Under the pieces are notes generated by a model. It searched no databases, had not been told where the DNA came from, and worked only from the letters and a program-made list of their open reading frames with translations. A DNA stretch of 64,000 bases from Pseudomonadota bacterium (lineage in GTDB: Bacteria > Pseudomonadota > Alphaproteobacteria > Sphingomonadales > Sphingomonadaceae), in NCBI GenBank assembly GCA_023389105.1, contig JAEWEY010000004.1, positions 790,226 to 854,225 on the forward strand, in the 5' to 3' direction. Of the stretch, positions 6,043-15,149 are shown piece after piece. Every line of letters starts with the position of its first letter. Within the stretch, counting starts at the first letter, position 1. Both the position numbers and the translations under genes were made by a program.

Positions 6043-8628
6043 ATGCGCGCCACCGCAGCTTTGCTGATCGGAACGTCTTTGCTCGCCGTCGCCACGCCGG
6101 CACTCGCTCAAACCCAGCCGGAACAGACCGCCCAGGCAGTCAATCCGCCCGCGACCGCTCCCGCGTCCGAGCCGGACCAAGGCGCGATCATCGTCACCGC
6201 GACGAAGCGCGCGTCGACGGTGCAGGACGTACCCTTCTCGGTCAACGCGCAGACACAGGCAGACATCCAGCGCGCCAATGCGCAAACGATCGAGGACATC
6301 AGCCGCAACGTGGCTGGCCTGACGGTGCAGAACCTTGGCCCCGGCCAGAGCCAGGTCTCCGTCCGCGGCGTGTCCGCCGGCCAGGTCGTCCGCGACCAGC
6401 CGGGCGTGAAGGAACAGGTCGGCATCTACCTCGACGAAAGCGTCGTCTCGCTGTCGCTGTTCACGCCGGACTTGGATCTCTTCGACCTTAACCGGGTGGA
6501 GACACTCCGCGGCCCCCAGGGCACGCTGTTCGGCTCCGGTTCTGTCGGCGGCACCATCCGCTACATCACCAACCAGCCCAAGCTGGATCGCATTGAGGGT
6601 CAGGTCGAAGCTGGCGTCAACGTCGCGAAAGGCGGCGACCTGGGCTACGAGGCCAAGGGCGCGCTCAACCTGCCCATCGGCAATGTCGCGGCCATCCGCG
6701 GCGTCCTTTATTATTCGCACTTCCCGGGCTTCATCAACGCGGTCGGCCCGGCGGCCGGCAAGAACGTCAACGACGGCCAGCGCTACGGTGGCCGCCTGTC
6801 GATGCTGCTGCAGCCTTCGGACTCGCTCAAGATCACGCCCCGCGTCGTGTGGCAGCGAGCCACGGCGAACGGTTTCAATCGCGAGGAATTCTACAACCTC
6901 TACGACAACCAGTTCGTCACGCAGAACGATCTCAGCAAGGGTGACCGTCAGGTCTATCTGAAGCTGCCCGAACGCTTCAAGGATCAGACTTCGCTCTACG
7001 ACCTGACCGTCGCCTATGACTTCGGTCCGGCCGAGCTGACGTCGGTCAGCAGCTACCTGCATCGCAACATCCTGGTCAGCCGCGACGCCTCGGCGCTCAC
7101 CGGCTCCGTCAGCGTCGACCTCGGCTTCCCGCCAGCCGGCATCAACCTCGCGTCAAACCTGCGCGATACGACCAAACTCGACCAGTTCACCCAGGAGCTC
7201 CGCCTCTCGTCCACGAGCAGCGGGCCGTTCCAGTGGGTCTTCGGCGGGTTCTACAGCCACGTCGATCGCGACTACCTGCAAAGCCTGCCGACGCCCGGCT
7301 ACGACTTCTACACCGACGCGACGCTCGGTGCCGGAACCTCGCGCGCCGTCGACAATGGCTTCAATCTTCCCGACAACCCGTACCACGCCCGCCTGCCCTA
7401 TGTGATCAAGCAGAAGGCGCTGTTCGGCGAAGCGAGCTACAAGTTCGGGCAGATCAAGCTGACCGGCGGCGGCCGCTGGTACGACTTTAAGGAGCAGCGC
7501 AGCTTCAAGTCGGGCGGCCTGTTCGCCGGTGGCGATAATCGCACCGACAGCACCAAGTCGAACGGCTTCAGCCCCCGCGGCATCGTCAGCTGGGAGCCCA
7601 GCCGAAGCCTCAGCGTCAATGCGCAGGTCGCGAAGGGCTTCCGCCTCGGCGGCGTCAACGATCCGCTCAATGTGCCGATCTGCACGCCCGCGGACCGCGC
7701 CATCTTCGGCGGGTTCCAGAACTACAAGGATGAAACGCTCTGGAACTATGAAGCGGGTGTCAAATATTCGAAGCGCGGCGTGACGTTCAACGCGTCGGCT
7801 TTCTACAACAAGATCCGCAACCTGCAGGTCACGCTGGATGCCGGCAGCTGCTCCTCGCGTATCGTGTTCAACGTGCCCAAGGCGCATTCGCAGGGTGTCG
7901 AGGCCGAGCTGTCGCTGCACCCGGTCGTCGGGCTCGACCTGTCCTTCGCCGGCAGTCTGCTCGACTCGAAGTTCGATTCCACCGTGCGCTCCGGCGCCGG
8001 GGCGATCATCGGCGGGATCGAGGACGGCAACCGTCTGCCGACGGTGCCGAAATATCAGTTCGCGGCGATCGCCAATTACGAAACCCGCTTCAACTCGGCA
8101 GCCGACTGGTACGTCAACGGCAGCGTGCAGCGGATCGGCAACCGCATCACCCAGCCGAGCGATCAGGACCCGGCATCGCAGCTCATCCGGCTGACCTACT
8201 TCAACACGGTCACGGGTGCGTCGGGCGTGCGTCCGCCGACGGACATCGGCTCATATTATCTGCCGGCCTACACCCTCGTGAACCTGTCCGCCGGTCTGAA
8301 GTGGGACAGCGGTTGGGAGGTCTCCGCCTACGTCAAGAATCTGTTCGACAAGGATCCGAAGCTCTCGTTCGACCGCGAGCGCGGCGGTCGGGCACGGCTT
8401 GGCTACAACGTCGGCCTGCCGCGGATCATCGGCATGACGGTGCGCAAGAGCTTCGGCGAGAGCATGGCTCCGCCGCCGCCCCCACCGCCGCCGCCGCCCC
8501 CGCCGCCGCCCCCGGCCACGCAGACCTGCGCGGACGGCTCGGTAATCGACGCTGCGGCGACCTGCCCGGTGCCGCCGCCACCGCCGCCGCCCCCGCCCCC
8601 GCCGGCAGCCACGCCCGAACGCGGCTAA
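6043..8628 (+). CDS. TonB-dependent receptor with polyproline C-terminal tail
   Basis: This 861-residue outer-membrane receptor imports a substrate that I cannot name, using energy from TonB. A signal peptide ends near ALAQ (residues 20-24). The plug domain starts at IIVTATKR and contains VSVRGVSAG, VETLRGPQGTLFGSGSVGGTIRY and the usual conserved glycines; a 22-strand barrel should follow. The last barrel strand ends in the expected aromatic (MTVRKSF, Phe at 8452-8454). After that come 57 extra residues: 15 prolines, a short loop with two cysteines (TCADGSVIDAAATCP), 11 prolines and APERG-like residues. AGGGG at 6031-6035, 7 nt before ATG 6043, fixes the start. A TonB/ExbB/ExbD set that could drive it lies at 49886-53100. 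Confidence 0.93.
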   Translation: MRATAALLIGTSLLAVATPALAQTQPEQTAQAVNPPATAPASEPDQGAIIVTATKRASTVQDVPFSVNAQTQADIQRANAQTIEDISRNVAGLTVQNLGPGQSQVSVRGVSAGQVVRDQPGVKEQVGIYLDESVVSLSLFTPDLDLFDLNRVETLRGPQGTLFGSGSVGGTIRYITNQPKLDRIEGQVEAGVNVAKGGDLGYEAKGALNLPIGNVAAIRGVLYYSHFPGFINAVGPAAGKNVNDGQRYGGRLSMLLQPSDSLKITPRVVWQRATANGFNREEFYNLYDNQFVTQNDLSKGDRQVYLKLPERFKDQTSLYDLTVAYDFGPAELTSVSSYLHRNILVSRDASALTGSVSVDLGFPPAGINLASNLRDTTKLDQFTQELRLSSTSSGPFQWVFGGFYSHVDRDYLQSLPTPGYDFYTDATLGAGTSRAVDNGFNLPDNPYHARLPYVIKQKALFGEASYKFGQIKLTGGGRWYDFKEQRSFKSGGLFAGGDNRTDSTKSNGFSPRGIVSWEPSRSLSVNAQVAKGFRLGGVNDPLNVPICTPADRAIFGGFQNYKDETLWNYEAGVKYSKRGVTFNASAFYNKIRNLQVTLDAGSCSSRIVFNVPKAHSQGVEAELSLHPVVGLDLSFAGSLLDSKFDSTVRSGAGAIIGGIEDGNRLPTVPKYQFAAIANYETRFNSAADWYVNGSVQRIGNRITQPSDQDPASQLIRLTYFNTVTGASGVRPPTDIGSYYLPAYTLVNLSAGLKWDSGWEVSAYVKNLFDKDPKLSFDRERGGRARLGYNVGLPRIIGMTVRKSFGESMAPPPPPPPPPPPPPPPATQTCADGSVIDAAATCPVPPPPPPPPPPPAATPERG
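8470..8604 (+). repeat. Two polyproline (CCN) runs in the receptor tail
   Basis: Bases 8470-8514 encode 15 consecutive prolines and 8572-8604 encode 11 more, using a mix of CCG, CCC and CCA. They are separated by a loop with two cysteines. Such runs stall ribosomes without EF-P and are prone to length change. Confidence 0.9.
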
Positions 8629-8636
8629 GCCGAAAC

Positions 8637-9872
8637 GTGATCGACCTGACGCGCCGCTCGCTCCTCGCCGGAGCGGGCGGCGTTGTCGTTTCTCCGGCAG
8701 CCGCTAGGACCCGTCAGCTGATGAGCAAGAGCCATGTCGTGGTCGTGGGCGCGGGAGTCTTCGGTAGCTGGACCGCGACGCACCTCCTTCGCAAAGGCCA
8801 CCGCGTCACGCTGATCGACGCCTGGGGCCCAGCCCATTCGCGCAGTTCGTCAGGCGGTGAATCCCGCATGACCCGCGGTGCCTACGGCAAGGACACGATC
8901 TATACTCGCATGGCGCTCGACAGCCTGCCCGAATGGAAGGCGTTGAGTGCCGTCTCCGGTCTTCCGATCTTTCACGAATGCGGCGTGCTGTTCTTCTTCG
9001 CGAAGGAAGAGCCCTATCTCACCGACAGCCTCGCCGCGCATCGGCAAATGGGCATCCCGCTCCAGACCCTCGATCATGGCGAAATGGCACGGAAGTTCCG
9101 GATGATCGACTTCACCGGCATCGGCATCGGCATGTACGAGCCGGGCTTTGGCGCACTGATGGCACGGCGGGCCGTCGGGCAGCTGGTCGACATCTTCGTT
9201 CAGCGCGGCGGCCGCTTTCGCCGCGGTGCCGTACAACCCCCAACGGGGGGCCGCGACCTAACGGAGATCACACTGTCGAGCGGCGAGCGCCTGAAGGCCG
9301 ATCACTTCGTCTTCGCCGCTGGCCCGTGGCTTCCCAAGCTCTTCCCGGACGTCGTCGGCCCGCGCATCCTCCCGACCCGTCAGGAAGTCTTTTTCTTCGC
9401 CCCGCCCGCCGGCGACAGCCGCTTCCTTCCCGGATCAATGCCGGGATGGGCCGATTTCAACGGCGGCGACATGTATTACGGCTTCCCGGACCTCGAGAAC
9501 CGCGGCGTCAAGTTCGCCCACGACCTGCACGGCGCGGAAGTCGATCCCGACACGCAGGACCGCCGACCCTCATCCGCCGCGCTGGCCGAGATCGTCGCCT
9601 ATCGCGACCGGCGATTTCCGGCCCTGCGCGGCGCGCCGCTGACCGAGGCGCGCGTCTGCCAGTACGAAAACAGCTCTAACGGCGACTTCCTGATCGACCG
9701 TCACCCGCGCTGGCCCAACGTACTGCTGGTCGGTGGAGGCTCGGGCCATGGCTTCAAGCACGGCCCCGAAGTCGGCCGCTACGCCGCCAACCGCCTGATG
9801 GGATCAACCGAGCCCGAACCGCGGTTCAGCCTCGCCAGCAAAAGCGAGACCCACCACAGGGAGCTGCATTAG
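8637..9872 (+). CDS. FAD-dependent amine oxidase (sarcosine oxidase/SolA-like)
   Basis: This DAO-fold flavoprotein (411 residues from GTG 8637) resembles monomeric sarcosine oxidase and N-methyltryptophan oxidase. The Rossmann dinucleotide motif is VVVVGAGVFGSWTATHLL, followed by the acidic ribose-binding IDAWG; GGGSGHGFKHGP near the C-terminus is a typical FAD-contact motif. Starting at GTG 8637 gives a leader with TRRSLLAGAGG and a hydrophobic stretch, which is Tat-signal-like; ATG 8721 (MSKSHVVVV) would make a cytosolic enzyme. The gene is 8 nt downstream of the TonB-dependent receptor, so the two may take up and oxidise the same compound. Substrate is unknown. Confidence 0.85.
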   Translation: MIDLTRRSLLAGAGGVVVSPAAARTRQLMSKSHVVVVGAGVFGSWTATHLLRKGHRVTLIDAWGPAHSRSSSGGESRMTRGAYGKDTIYTRMALDSLPEWKALSAVSGLPIFHECGVLFFFAKEEPYLTDSLAAHRQMGIPLQTLDHGEMARKFRMIDFTGIGIGMYEPGFGALMARRAVGQLVDIFVQRGGRFRRGAVQPPTGGRDLTEITLSSGERLKADHFVFAAGPWLPKLFPDVVGPRILPTRQEVFFFAPPAGDSRFLPGSMPGWADFNGGDMYYGFPDLENRGVKFAHDLHGAEVDPDTQDRRPSSAALAEIVAYRDRRFPALRGAPLTEARVCQYENSSNGDFLIDRHPRWPNVLLVGGGSGHGFKHGPEVGRYAANRLMGSTEPEPRFSLASKSETHHRELH

Positions 9873-10417
9873 TCCGGCTTCTTCGCCACCGCGACCAGTG
9901 CCGGCCGCAACAGGCGGTCCTTCATTGTGTAGCCGGCCTGCATCTCCTCGACGATCGTGCCCGGCTCCTTGTCGCTCGGCATTTCGATCATCGCCTGGTG
10001 CTTGTGCGGGTCGAGCGTTTCACCGACCGCCTGGATACGCGTGACGTTGTTGCGCTGGAATACGGCGTCGAGTTCGCGCGACGTGGCTTCGATCCCCGCG
10101 AGGAACTGGCTCGCGGTCTTGTCCGCCCGCAGCTCGTCGCTCACCGCTGCCAGCGCGCGGTCGAGGTGGTCCTTGATCGCCAGCATGTCGCGCGCGAAGC
10201 CGGCCGCGGCATAGCTCGTCGCCTGCTGCAATTCCTGCTCCAGCCGGCGGCGAACGTTCTGCGTCTCCGCCGCGGCGTATAGCGCCTTGCTCTTGGCTTC
10301 CTCGAGCTGCTTCTCGAGCTCTGCCGCGCGGTCGTGCTCGGCCAGTTCCGGCGCGTCCTCGGCCGTTTCCTGGCGGATGTCTTCCGCTTCTTCGTGCAAT
10401 TTTCCGTCGTCCGTCAT
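9869..10417 (-). CDS. grpE: Nucleotide exchange factor GrpE
   Basis: GrpE (182 residues) promotes ADP release from DnaK in the cytosolic heat-shock chaperone cycle. It has an acidic N-terminal region, a long coiled coil (about residues 30-80, ELEKQLEEAKSKALYAAAE and following) and the C-terminal beta domain with NVTRIQAVGETLDPHKHQAM and GYTMKDRLLRPALVAV. ATG 10417 overlaps the hrcA stop by 4 nt. dnaK and dnaJ are not in the window. Confidence 0.95.
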   Translation of the reverse strand: MTDDGKLHEEAEDIRQETAEDAPELAEHDRAAELEKQLEEAKSKALYAAAETQNVRRRLEQELQQATSYAAAGFARDMLAIKDHLDRALAAVSDELRADKTASQFLAGIEATSRELDAVFQRNNVTRIQAVGETLDPHKHQAMIEMPSDKEPGTIVEEMQAGYTMKDRLLRPALVAVAKKPD

Positions 10418-11448
10418 GCCATCAATCTCGTTAGGGCTTTCGCTGTGAAATCTACCATGGGCACCACGCGGGCATAGTTCAACCGCGTGGGACCGATCAC
10501 GCCGACAACGCCGACGACCTCCCCCTGGCTCCCGCGATAAGGCGCGGCGATCACCGACGAACCCGATAGAGCGAACATCCGGTTCTCCGAGCCGATGAAG
10601 ATCCGGCACCCCGGCGCATCGCGGGCGCTGTCGAGCAGCTGGGCGATTTCTTGCGCTTCCTCCAGCTCGTCGAGCAGCGATCGGACCCGTTCGAGGTCCG
10701 CCGCCGCATTGGGATCGATAAGGTTTGCCTGGCCGCGCACAATCAGCACGGGCCGCCGCGCATGGTCCTGGCTCCAGGCGGCGAGGCCGGACGCCACCAG
10801 CTCGGCCGCTGCCATGTCGATCGCTTCCTTGCGTTCGCGGATTTCGGCACGGAGGCGCAGCTGCGCCTCGGCCAATGTCAGGCCGGACAGGCGCGCATTG
10901 ATGAAGTTGCTGACTTCATTGAGCGCCGCAGCGCTCGTCATTCCATCGAGCGTGATAACGCGGTTCTCGACGCTGCCGTCGGCCCCGACCAGAACCGCCA
11001 GCGCCCGCGTATCGCTGAGCGGTACGAAGTTCAGCTGCTTAAGCGTCAGCTCGCGTTTCGGCGCCAGCACGACGCCCGCGGCCTGACTAAGCCCGGACAA
11101 TGCCGCGGAAGCCGCCGCCAAAGCATCCTCGATCGGCTGGTCGCGCACGATCTGGCGTTCGATCTGCCGCCGCTCATGCGGATCGGGCGCCGCGGCCTGC
11201 ATGATGCCGTCGACGAACAGGCGAAGCCCACTGTCAGTCGGAATGCGACCCGCCGACGTGTGTGGATGCGTCAGCAGCCCCCGCTCCTCCAGTTCCTGCA
11301 TCACCCCACGGATCGACGCCGGCGACAGGCTGATCGATCCGGCCAGCGCCTTGGACCCAATCGGCTGGCCGCGCTCGAGATAGGCTTCGACCACCAGGCC
11401 GAAGATATCCCGCATGCGGTCCGTCAATTCGCCGATCGGCTGCGTCAT
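10414..11448 (-). CDS. hrcA: Heat-inducible transcription repressor HrcA
   Basis: HrcA (344 residues) represses groE and other heat-shock genes by binding CIRCE elements. The N-terminal winged helix (LTDRMRDIFGLVVEAYLERGQPIGSKALA and SPASIRGVMQELEERGLL) and the conserved HTSAGRIPT motif are clear, and the C-terminal GAF-like domain ends in IGPTRLNYARVVPMV. ATG 11448 was chosen because the protein then begins at the usual TDRMRDI region. I found no CIRCE inverted repeat upstream of hrcA, so it may not be autoregulated through that site. It is coupled to grpE by ATGA. Confidence 0.95.
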   Translation of the reverse strand: MTQPIGELTDRMRDIFGLVVEAYLERGQPIGSKALAGSISLSPASIRGVMQELEERGLLTHPHTSAGRIPTDSGLRLFVDGIMQAAAPDPHERRQIERQIVRDQPIEDALAAASAALSGLSQAAGVVLAPKRELTLKQLNFVPLSDTRALAVLVGADGSVENRVITLDGMTSAAALNEVSNFINARLSGLTLAEAQLRLRAEIRERKEAIDMAAAELVASGLAAWSQDHARRPVLIVRGQANLIDPNAAADLERVRSLLDELEEAQEIAQLLDSARDAPGCRIFIGSENRMFALSGSSVIAAPYRGSQGEVVGVVGVIGPTRLNYARVVPMVDFTAKALTRLMA

Positions 11449-11479
11449 GCCGCCGATGTATGCAGTCAGGCGTCCGACC

Positions 11480-12007
11480 TCAACGTTCCTGGGGCGCCGG
11501 ATGCCGCTCGACCGGCTGCACCGCCTTCGCCGCGTCCTCGACGATCTTGTCGGCGGCGAACACCGCGTCCGCCAGCTGGGCATCGCGGCCCTTGATGCAG
11601 TTGGCGCTGAACGGCAGCTCTTGCTGTCCCTTGCCCCAATCCCACCGAAACTTCCCGTAAGGCCCATCGGTCAGCGATTGATCGCATTGCTCGGGCCTCG
11701 CCAACACAGCTTCGACCTTCTGCACCGCCAGCGCCAGTTCGGCGCGGTCAGCGGGGGAAAGAGCGAAGCGCCGTACCTCGATCGTTACCGTCGCGGGATC
11801 CTTGCCGGGCTGGCCGCCCGATGAGAATTCAACCTGGCCGCCGGCATCCACCGTCCACTGCCGAAGCGTGGCGCCCCAGGATTTCACCTCTGCGCCGACG
11901 GAGCTCAGAGCAGGTGTCGGCGACGCCGCGGGCTCGTTCGTCACGGGCGCAGGCGCGGTTGCGCAGGACGCGAGAAGAACAATCGCAAAACAGGCGAGCA
12001 GACGCAT
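11480..12007 (-). CDS. Putative lipoprotein, unknown function
   Basis: This 175-residue protein begins with a lipoprotein signal peptide (MRLLACFAIVLLASC, lipobox cysteine 15) and then has an Ala/Pro-rich linker. The mature domain contains VKSWGATLRQWTVDAGG and two later cysteines (EQCDQS and SANCIKG) that could form a disulfide. I do not recognise the family. A GGGAGGG tract immediately upstream of ATG 12007 supports this start over GTG or ATG codons further out. It precedes hrcA by 31 nt on the same strand and could share its transcript. Confidence 0.7.
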   Translation of the reverse strand: MRLLACFAIVLLASCATAPAPVTNEPAASPTPALSSVGAEVKSWGATLRQWTVDAGGQVEFSSGGQPGKDPATVTIEVRRFALSPADRAELALAVQKVEAVLARPEQCDQSLTDGPYGKFRWDWGKGQQELPFSANCIKGRDAQLADAVFAADKIVEDAAKAVQPVERHPAPQER

Positions 12008-12081
12008 TCCAGACCCTCCCAGGTTGAATGTCCCGGCCCGCACCCATATGGCCGCCGCTCAGCTTAGACGAGAGGAATCAA

Positions 12082-12798
12082 ATGCGTCCGTCCGGCCGCG
12101 CCGTAGATCAAATGCGCGAACTGAAGTTCGAGTCCGGCTTCACGATCCATGCCGAAGGTTCCTGCCTCGTCAGTTTCGGCAACACCCGCGTCCTGTGCAC
12201 CGCCAGCGTCGAGGAAAAGGTCCCACCGTTCCTCCGTGGCAAGGGACAGGGCTGGGTCACCGCCGAATATGGCATGTTGCCCCGCGCCACCCACACCCGT
12301 GGCAACCGAGAAGCCGCCAAGGGCAAGCAGTCGGGCCGCACGCAGGAAATTCAGCGCCTCATCGGCCGCTCGCTCCGCGCGGTGATGGACCTGAAGGCGC
12401 TCGGTGAACGCCAGGTTATCGTCGATTGCGATGTCATCCAGGCTGACGGCGGCACCCGCACCGCCTCCATCTCGGGCGGCTGGGTCGCACTGCGCCTCGC
12501 GGTCGACAAGCTGATGCAGGCGAAGTCGCTCGCCGCCGATCCCATCCGCACGCAGGTCGCAGCGGTCAGCTGCGGCATCCACCAGGGCAATGCCGTGCTC
12601 GACCTCGATTATGACGAGGATTCCACCGCCGGCAGCGACGGCAATTTCGTCCTGACCGCCGACGGCGCGATCGTCGAAGCGCAGCTCACTGCCGAAGGTG
12701 AGACTTTCGACGAGGAAGGCCTGCTGCGGCTGCTTCGCCTTGCCCGCATCGGCTGCGGCGACATCTTCCAGGCGCAGCTCCGGGCCACTGGTCGGTGA
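12082..12798 (+). CDS. rph: Ribonuclease PH
   Basis: RNase PH (238 residues) is a phosphorolytic 3'-5' exonuclease that trims tRNA 3' ends. The PH core is full length: MRPSGRAVDQMRELKFE at the N-terminus, GKGQGWVTAEYGMLPRATHTR, then the phosphate-binding region QADGGTRTASISGGWVAL. GAGGA at 12072-12076 precedes ATG 12082. The gene overlaps rdgB by 4 nt (GTGA), a common alphaproteobacterial pairing, and is divergent from the lipoprotein and hrcA. Confidence 0.97.
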   Translation: MRPSGRAVDQMRELKFESGFTIHAEGSCLVSFGNTRVLCTASVEEKVPPFLRGKGQGWVTAEYGMLPRATHTRGNREAAKGKQSGRTQEIQRLIGRSLRAVMDLKALGERQVIVDCDVIQADGGTRTASISGGWVALRLAVDKLMQAKSLAADPIRTQVAAVSCGIHQGNAVLDLDYDEDSTAGSDGNFVLTADGAIVEAQLTAEGETFDEEGLLRLLRLARIGCGDIFQAQLRATGR

Positions 12799-13406
12799 GG
12801 CCGCTCGGCGCCAAGCTGGTCATTGCGACCCACAATCCCGGCAAGCTGCGCGAGATGTCGGCGCTGATGGAGCCGCTCGGCATCACCTGCGTCAGCGCGG
12901 CCGAGCTGGACCTTCCCGAGCCCGAGGAAATCGGCGTCACCTTCGCTGACAACGCCGACTTGAAGGCGCGCGAAGCCGCCGACCTCAGCGGACTTCCCGC
13001 GCTGGCGGACGACAGCGGGCTGTGCGTCGATGCGCTTCACGGCAGCCCCGGCATCTTCTCCGCCCGCTGGGCCGAGGACGAACAGGGCAACCGCGACTGG
13101 ATGCGGGCCATGGAACGCGTCTGGCGCGAGACCGAGGCTGCGGGCCCGGAAGCGGGCCACGACGCGCATTTCGCCTGCGCGCTCGCCATCGCCTGGCCGA
13201 ACGACGGGCAGGTGGAAACGTTCGAGGGCCGCGTCGACGGGACGCTGGTCTGGCCGCCGCGCGGCGATCGGGGCTTCGGCTACGATCCGATCTTCGTCGC
13301 CAATGGCGAGACCGAGACTTTCGGTGAGATGGAACCGGAGCGGAAGCACGCGATGAGCCACCGCGCCGACGCGTTCCGCAAGCTGGTCGCAGCGCTCAAC
13401 GGCTGA
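12795..13406 (+). CDS. rdgB: Non-canonical purine NTP pyrophosphatase (RdgB/HAM1)
   Basis: RdgB (203 residues) hydrolyses dITP, ITP and XTP to keep modified purines out of nucleic acids. Family motifs are present: IATHNPGKLREMS at the N-terminus, ALADDSGLCVDALHGSPGIFSARWA in the middle and RGFGYDPIF near the C-terminus. The GTG start overlaps the rph stop by 4 nt, so translation is coupled. No oddities are visible. Confidence 0.96.
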   Translation: MRPLGAKLVIATHNPGKLREMSALMEPLGITCVSAAELDLPEPEEIGVTFADNADLKAREAADLSGLPALADDSGLCVDALHGSPGIFSARWAEDEQGNRDWMRAMERVWRETEAAGPEAGHDAHFACALAIAWPNDGQVETFEGRVDGTLVWPPRGDRGFGYDPIFVANGETETFGEMEPERKHAMSHRADAFRKLVAALNG

Positions 13407-13516
13407 GCTGTCCTACATTCCGTTGATTGGGCTAGAGCCTTTCTTGATGCCTGCGGATGAACGAGTGAGGACGTTGACCGTCGCCGGAGCCAGATGATGA
13501 AAATGGCCTCGTCACT

Positions 13517-14701
13517 GTGAACATTCGGAACATTCGCGCCGAACAAGAGCCTCTCGCGCTCTACGTCCACTGGCCGTTCTGCGTCAGCAAATGCCCCTAT
13601 TGCGACTTCAATAGCCACGTTCGGGCGGAAATTGACCAGGATTTGTGGCGAAATGCACTGCTGGCCGACCTCGCGCACGAGGCTCGGTTGCTACCGGGCC
13701 GCCGGCTGACCTCGATCTTCTTCGGTGGCGGCACCCCCTCGCTCATGGACTCCGCCACGGTCGAGGCGATCATTGCTGCCGCCAAGGCACACTGGCCAGC
13801 CGCTGACGACGTCGAGATCACGCTGGAAGCCAATCCAAACTCGGTCGAGGCTGACCGCTTCGTCGACCTCTCGAGCGCGGGCGTCAACCGCCTGTCGCTC
13901 GGATTGCAAAGCTTCGACGACAGCGCCCTCGCCTTCCTCGGCCGCGCCCACAGTGCCGCGGAGGGGCAGCGCGCGCTCGACATCGCACAGCGCCAATTCG
14001 GCCGTGTTAGCTTCGACCTGATCTACGCCCTCCCCGGCGACACCGAGGAAACGTGGCGGCGCACCCTCTCGCGGGCGCTGGCCGCGGGCACCTCCCACCT
14101 CTCGCTCTATCAACTTACCATCGAACCCGGCACGCGCTTCGCCGCGATGGTTGCACGCGGCGATCTGCAGCCGCTCGACGCAGACGAGGCCGCGACCCTC
14201 TATGAGGTCACTGCGGAAATGACGGCTGCTGCGGGCCTGCCGGGCTACGAGATCAGCAATTATGCGCGTCCCGGCCACGAGAGCCGCCACAACCTAACCT
14301 ACTGGCGCTACGGCGATTACGCGGGGGTCGGCCCGGGCGCACACGGCCGTCGCCTTGACCAGCGGACGGTCCGCCATCGTAAGCCCGAGAATTTTCTTTC
14401 AGCCATCGGTCGGAATGGGCACGGCATCGTCGAGGAAGCTGCGCTGTCGCCCAACGAGGCGGCCGACGAAGCCCTCGTCATGGGGCTGCGCCTCGCGGAA
14501 GGCGTCGATGTCGAGGCGATTGCCAGCCGCTTTGGCTATCCGAGCGTCGTCGACTGGCACGAGGTTGATCGCCTGGTCGGGTCAGGCCACCTCACGCGCG
14601 AGACGGGGCGGATCGCCCTTACCGACCATGGCCGGCTGCTTCTCGATCATATTCTCGGGCGGATCGCCCTCGTCGAGCCTAGGGTTTCGGCGGTTGCGTA
14701 A
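13517..14701 (+). CDS. hemW: Radical SAM heme chaperone HemW
   Basis: HemW (394 residues) is the coproporphyrinogen-III-oxidase-like radical SAM protein that binds and delivers heme. The 4Fe-4S/SAM motif CVSKCPYC places cysteines at 22, 26 and 29. GGGTPS, LEANP and YALPGDTEETW follow, and there is a C-terminal HemN-like domain. The GTG at 13517 has no convincing Shine-Dalgarno. The first bases include a perfect 9-bp tandem repeat (13519-13536) coding NIRNIR, so the start is uncertain by a few codons. Its end overlaps the opposite-strand secreted protein gene by 23 nt. Confidence 0.93.
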   Translation: MNIRNIRAEQEPLALYVHWPFCVSKCPYCDFNSHVRAEIDQDLWRNALLADLAHEARLLPGRRLTSIFFGGGTPSLMDSATVEAIIAAAKAHWPAADDVEITLEANPNSVEADRFVDLSSAGVNRLSLGLQSFDDSALAFLGRAHSAAEGQRALDIAQRQFGRVSFDLIYALPGDTEETWRRTLSRALAAGTSHLSLYQLTIEPGTRFAAMVARGDLQPLDADEAATLYEVTAEMTAAAGLPGYEISNYARPGHESRHNLTYWRYGDYAGVGPGAHGRRLDQRTVRHRKPENFLSAIGRNGHGIVEEAALSPNEAADEALVMGLRLAEGVDVEAIASRFGYPSVVDWHEVDRLVGSGHLTRETGRIALTDHGRLLLDHILGRIALVEPRVSAVA

Positions 14702-15074
14702 CCGCGGCCGGGATCGGCGCCGGCGTGGCAGTCGCAGCCGGTGCAGCCTTGGGCGCGTCCTGCTGGGCCATGAACTTGTAGTTGTCCGCGGGCGTGGCGA
14801 CGTAATCGTCCACCGTCATGTCGGCATCGGATGCGGCGGCCTTGCGCGTCATGCCGTTCTTCATCCGGAAGGCGATGAGCGCGTCCTTGAGCGTCCCCAT
14901 CTGCGCAGTGCATGCGCTTTTGAGGTAGCCTTCGATTGCATCTCCGGCCACCTTTTCGCCTTTGGCCTTGGTGGCGGCTTCGCGGAGACAACCGCGAAAT
15001 TCATTGGTGGGTGCAGCGATGGTGGCTTGCGAAGCGGCCAGGCTAATGGCTGACGCGGCGACGAGTATGATCAT
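14679..15074 (-). CDS. Small secreted protein, unknown function
   Basis: This 131-residue protein starts with a signal peptide (MIILVAASAISLAASQATIAA). The mature part has two cysteines (RGCLREAAT and KSACTAQMG) that may pair, a helical middle, and a C-terminal Ala/Pro-rich tail (APAATATPAPIPAAV). AGAGGG upstream of ATG 15074 supports the start. I do not recognise the family. It is convergent with hemW, with a 23-nt 3' overlap, and divergent from rsmI. Confidence 0.65.
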   Translation of the reverse strand: MIILVAASAISLAASQATIAAPTNEFRGCLREAATKAKGEKVAGDAIEGYLKSACTAQMGTLKDALIAFRMKNGMTRKAAASDADMTVDDYVATPADNYKFMAQQDAPKAAPAATATPAPIPAAVTQPPKP

Positions 15075-15149
15075 ATCCCTCTCCCAAGGCTATGAAAGTT
15101 GGAGGATGACTCTTTTCCGCTTCAATTGGAAGAGCTTGGCGCGCGGTTG

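Noticed and set aside
5944..7062. Minus-strand open frame of about 372 codons under the receptor start
   Set aside because: It runs opposite to the receptor plug domain and has a low-complexity Val/Asp/Arg composition; no support as a gene.
10414..11448. CIRCE operator search for hrcA
   Set aside because: I looked for the TTAGCACTC-N9-GAGTGCTAA inverted repeat upstream of hrcA and did not find it.
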